DNA of 6,687 nucleotides from Candidatus Thiodiazotropha sp. (ex Gloverina cf. vestifex) (lineage in GTDB: Bacteria > Pseudomonadota > Gammaproteobacteria > Chromatiales > Chromatiaceae): assembly GCA_025656435.1 (NCBI GenBank), contig JAHXHT010000130.1, forward strand, positions 1 through 6,687. The letters run 5' to 3'. The translations under genes were made by a program, and so were the position numbers. Under the pieces are notes generated by a model. It was not told where the DNA came from. It made no database searches and saw nothing but the letters and a program-made list of their open reading frames with translations. Shown one piece after another: positions 6,204 to 6,687 of this stretch. Positions within the stretch are counted from its first letter, which is position 1. Every line of letters starts with the position of its first letter.

Positions 6204-6593
6204 TTACTTTTTGTTGCCGGGTGCCAATGAAGAGACGTAGGCAAGCAGCGCTTCGATATCCCGGTCTGTCAGTTCGTCGAATGTCTCGTCCTCAGGGTCG
6301 TCGTCGTGGATACGTTTATCCCACTGGAACATCTTGATCTGACGAAACAGATAGCGAGGGTACTGTAAAGCCAGTGCGGGAATGCCCTTGCGTGATTTAC
6401 CCATCCCGTTTTTCCGATGGCAGGATTTGCAGTCTCCTTCATAAAGCTCTCTGCCGCGAGTCGCGTCACCTGGCCACTCTGGGATTCTATTCAGCACCGG
6501 GTTGATCTTTTCCAGGTTGACGCTCTCGTAGTAGGCGGCGATATCGTCAATTTCCTCTTCACTGATGGAGTGTAGAGAGGAAGTGATCACCAT
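6204..6593 (-). CDS. c-type cytochrome, apparently 5'-truncated
   Basis: This frame gives 129 residues containing one complete class-I-like cytochrome c domain. The haem motif is CKSCH (Cys55, Cys58, haem-ligating His59), preceded by GRELYEGDC, and the domain ends with the usual helix LTDRDIEALLAYVSSL. Residues 1-25 (SSLHSISEEEIDDIAAYY) look like the C-terminal helix of another, preceding cytochrome domain. The family is commonly di-haem with two tandem domains and a signal peptide; here the first haem motif and the signal peptide are missing. Going upstream in frame, cytochrome-like sequence (LSAFHGDQRAR) continues past the ATG before a TAA at 6636-6638, so the ATG is probably internal. No distal Met ligand is seen in the usual place before the last helix; Met64 and Met88 are the only other candidates. 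It may be a remnant, a frameshifted gene, or a sequence artefact. Electron transfer in the periplasm would be the role if it were intact. Confidence 0.75.
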   Translation of the reverse strand: MVITSSLHSISEEEIDDIAAYYESVNLEKINPVLNRIPEWPGDATRGRELYEGDCKSCHRKNGMGKSRKGIPALALQYPRYLFRQIKMFQWDKRIHDDDPEDETFDELTDRDIEALLAYVSSLAPGNKK

Positions 6594-6687
6594 ACGCGCC
6601 CGCTGATCGCCATGGAAGGCTGAAAGCCGAGGCGATTAGTCCCCGATAGGCGTAGGCGCGGTTGTATGGCCGTAATTGTGACTGTTA
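6594..6687. other. Sequence upstream of the cytochrome frame, unresolved
   Basis: On the minus strand 6594-6635 continues the cytochrome frame, then meets TAA at 6636-6638. Beyond that no frame resembles a cytochrome. A 4-bp hairpin (GGCT/AGCC, 6618-6628) and GGCG-rich short repeats (6631-6660) are present. The window ends here, so a junction with a mobile element, a frameshift or a different gene cannot be told apart. Confidence 0.3.

Noticed and set aside
6666..6687. Start of a plus-strand gene at ATG 6666 running off the window
   Set aside because: Only seven codons are visible, with no clear ribosome binding site, so it cannot be supported.

Overview
The window looks like chromosomal DNA from a gammaproteobacterium. 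The large NrdA with two N-terminal ATP-cones resembles the Pseudomonas-type class Ia ribonucleotide reductase. A DUF302 protein next to a c-type cytochrome is a pairing I associate with sulfur-oxidising or respiratory gammaproteobacteria (Chromatiales-like and relatives). No rRNA or other taxonomic marker is present, so the lineage is an inference.

Layout. Bases 1-214 hold no gene but are rich in inverted repeats. On the minus strand, 215-4305 is a two-gene operon, nrdA then nrdB, encoding the catalytic (alpha) and radical-generating (beta) subunits of class Ia ribonucleotide reductase. Bases 4306-4954 are a divergent control region. Reading towards nrdA it contains two DnaA boxes 32 bp apart, two NrdR boxes 32 bp apart, and a sigma70 promoter with a perfect -35 lying between the NrdR boxes and its -10 inside the proximal one. 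A leader of about 255 nt with several small hairpins follows. Reading rightwards there is a 16-bp perfect palindrome and a -10-like box ahead of a plus-strand gene at 4955-5407 for a stand-alone two-CBS-domain protein. That gene ends in a rho-independent terminator, followed by a GC-rich hairpin and a second, bidirectional terminator shared with the convergent minus-strand genes. Those are a secreted DUF302 protein (5643-6152) and, upstream of it, a c-type cytochrome reading frame (6204-6593). The cytochrome frame has no signal peptide and begins inside what looks like the end of an earlier cytochrome domain.

How the genes work together. NrdA and NrdB form one enzyme that makes dNTPs. The control sites indicate coupling both to nucleotide status (NrdR) and to replication initiation (DnaA), as known for enterobacterial nrdAB. 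The CBS protein may sense adenine nucleotides, but a link to the reductase rests only on divergent adjacency. The cytochrome and DUF302 protein are probably co-transcribed and periplasmic.

Most of the window is well-understood core metabolism. I did not find a convincing new multi-gene system. The points most worth checking are the apparently 5'-truncated cytochrome, the structured DNA at 1-214, the nrdA leader, and the palindrome in front of the CBS gene.
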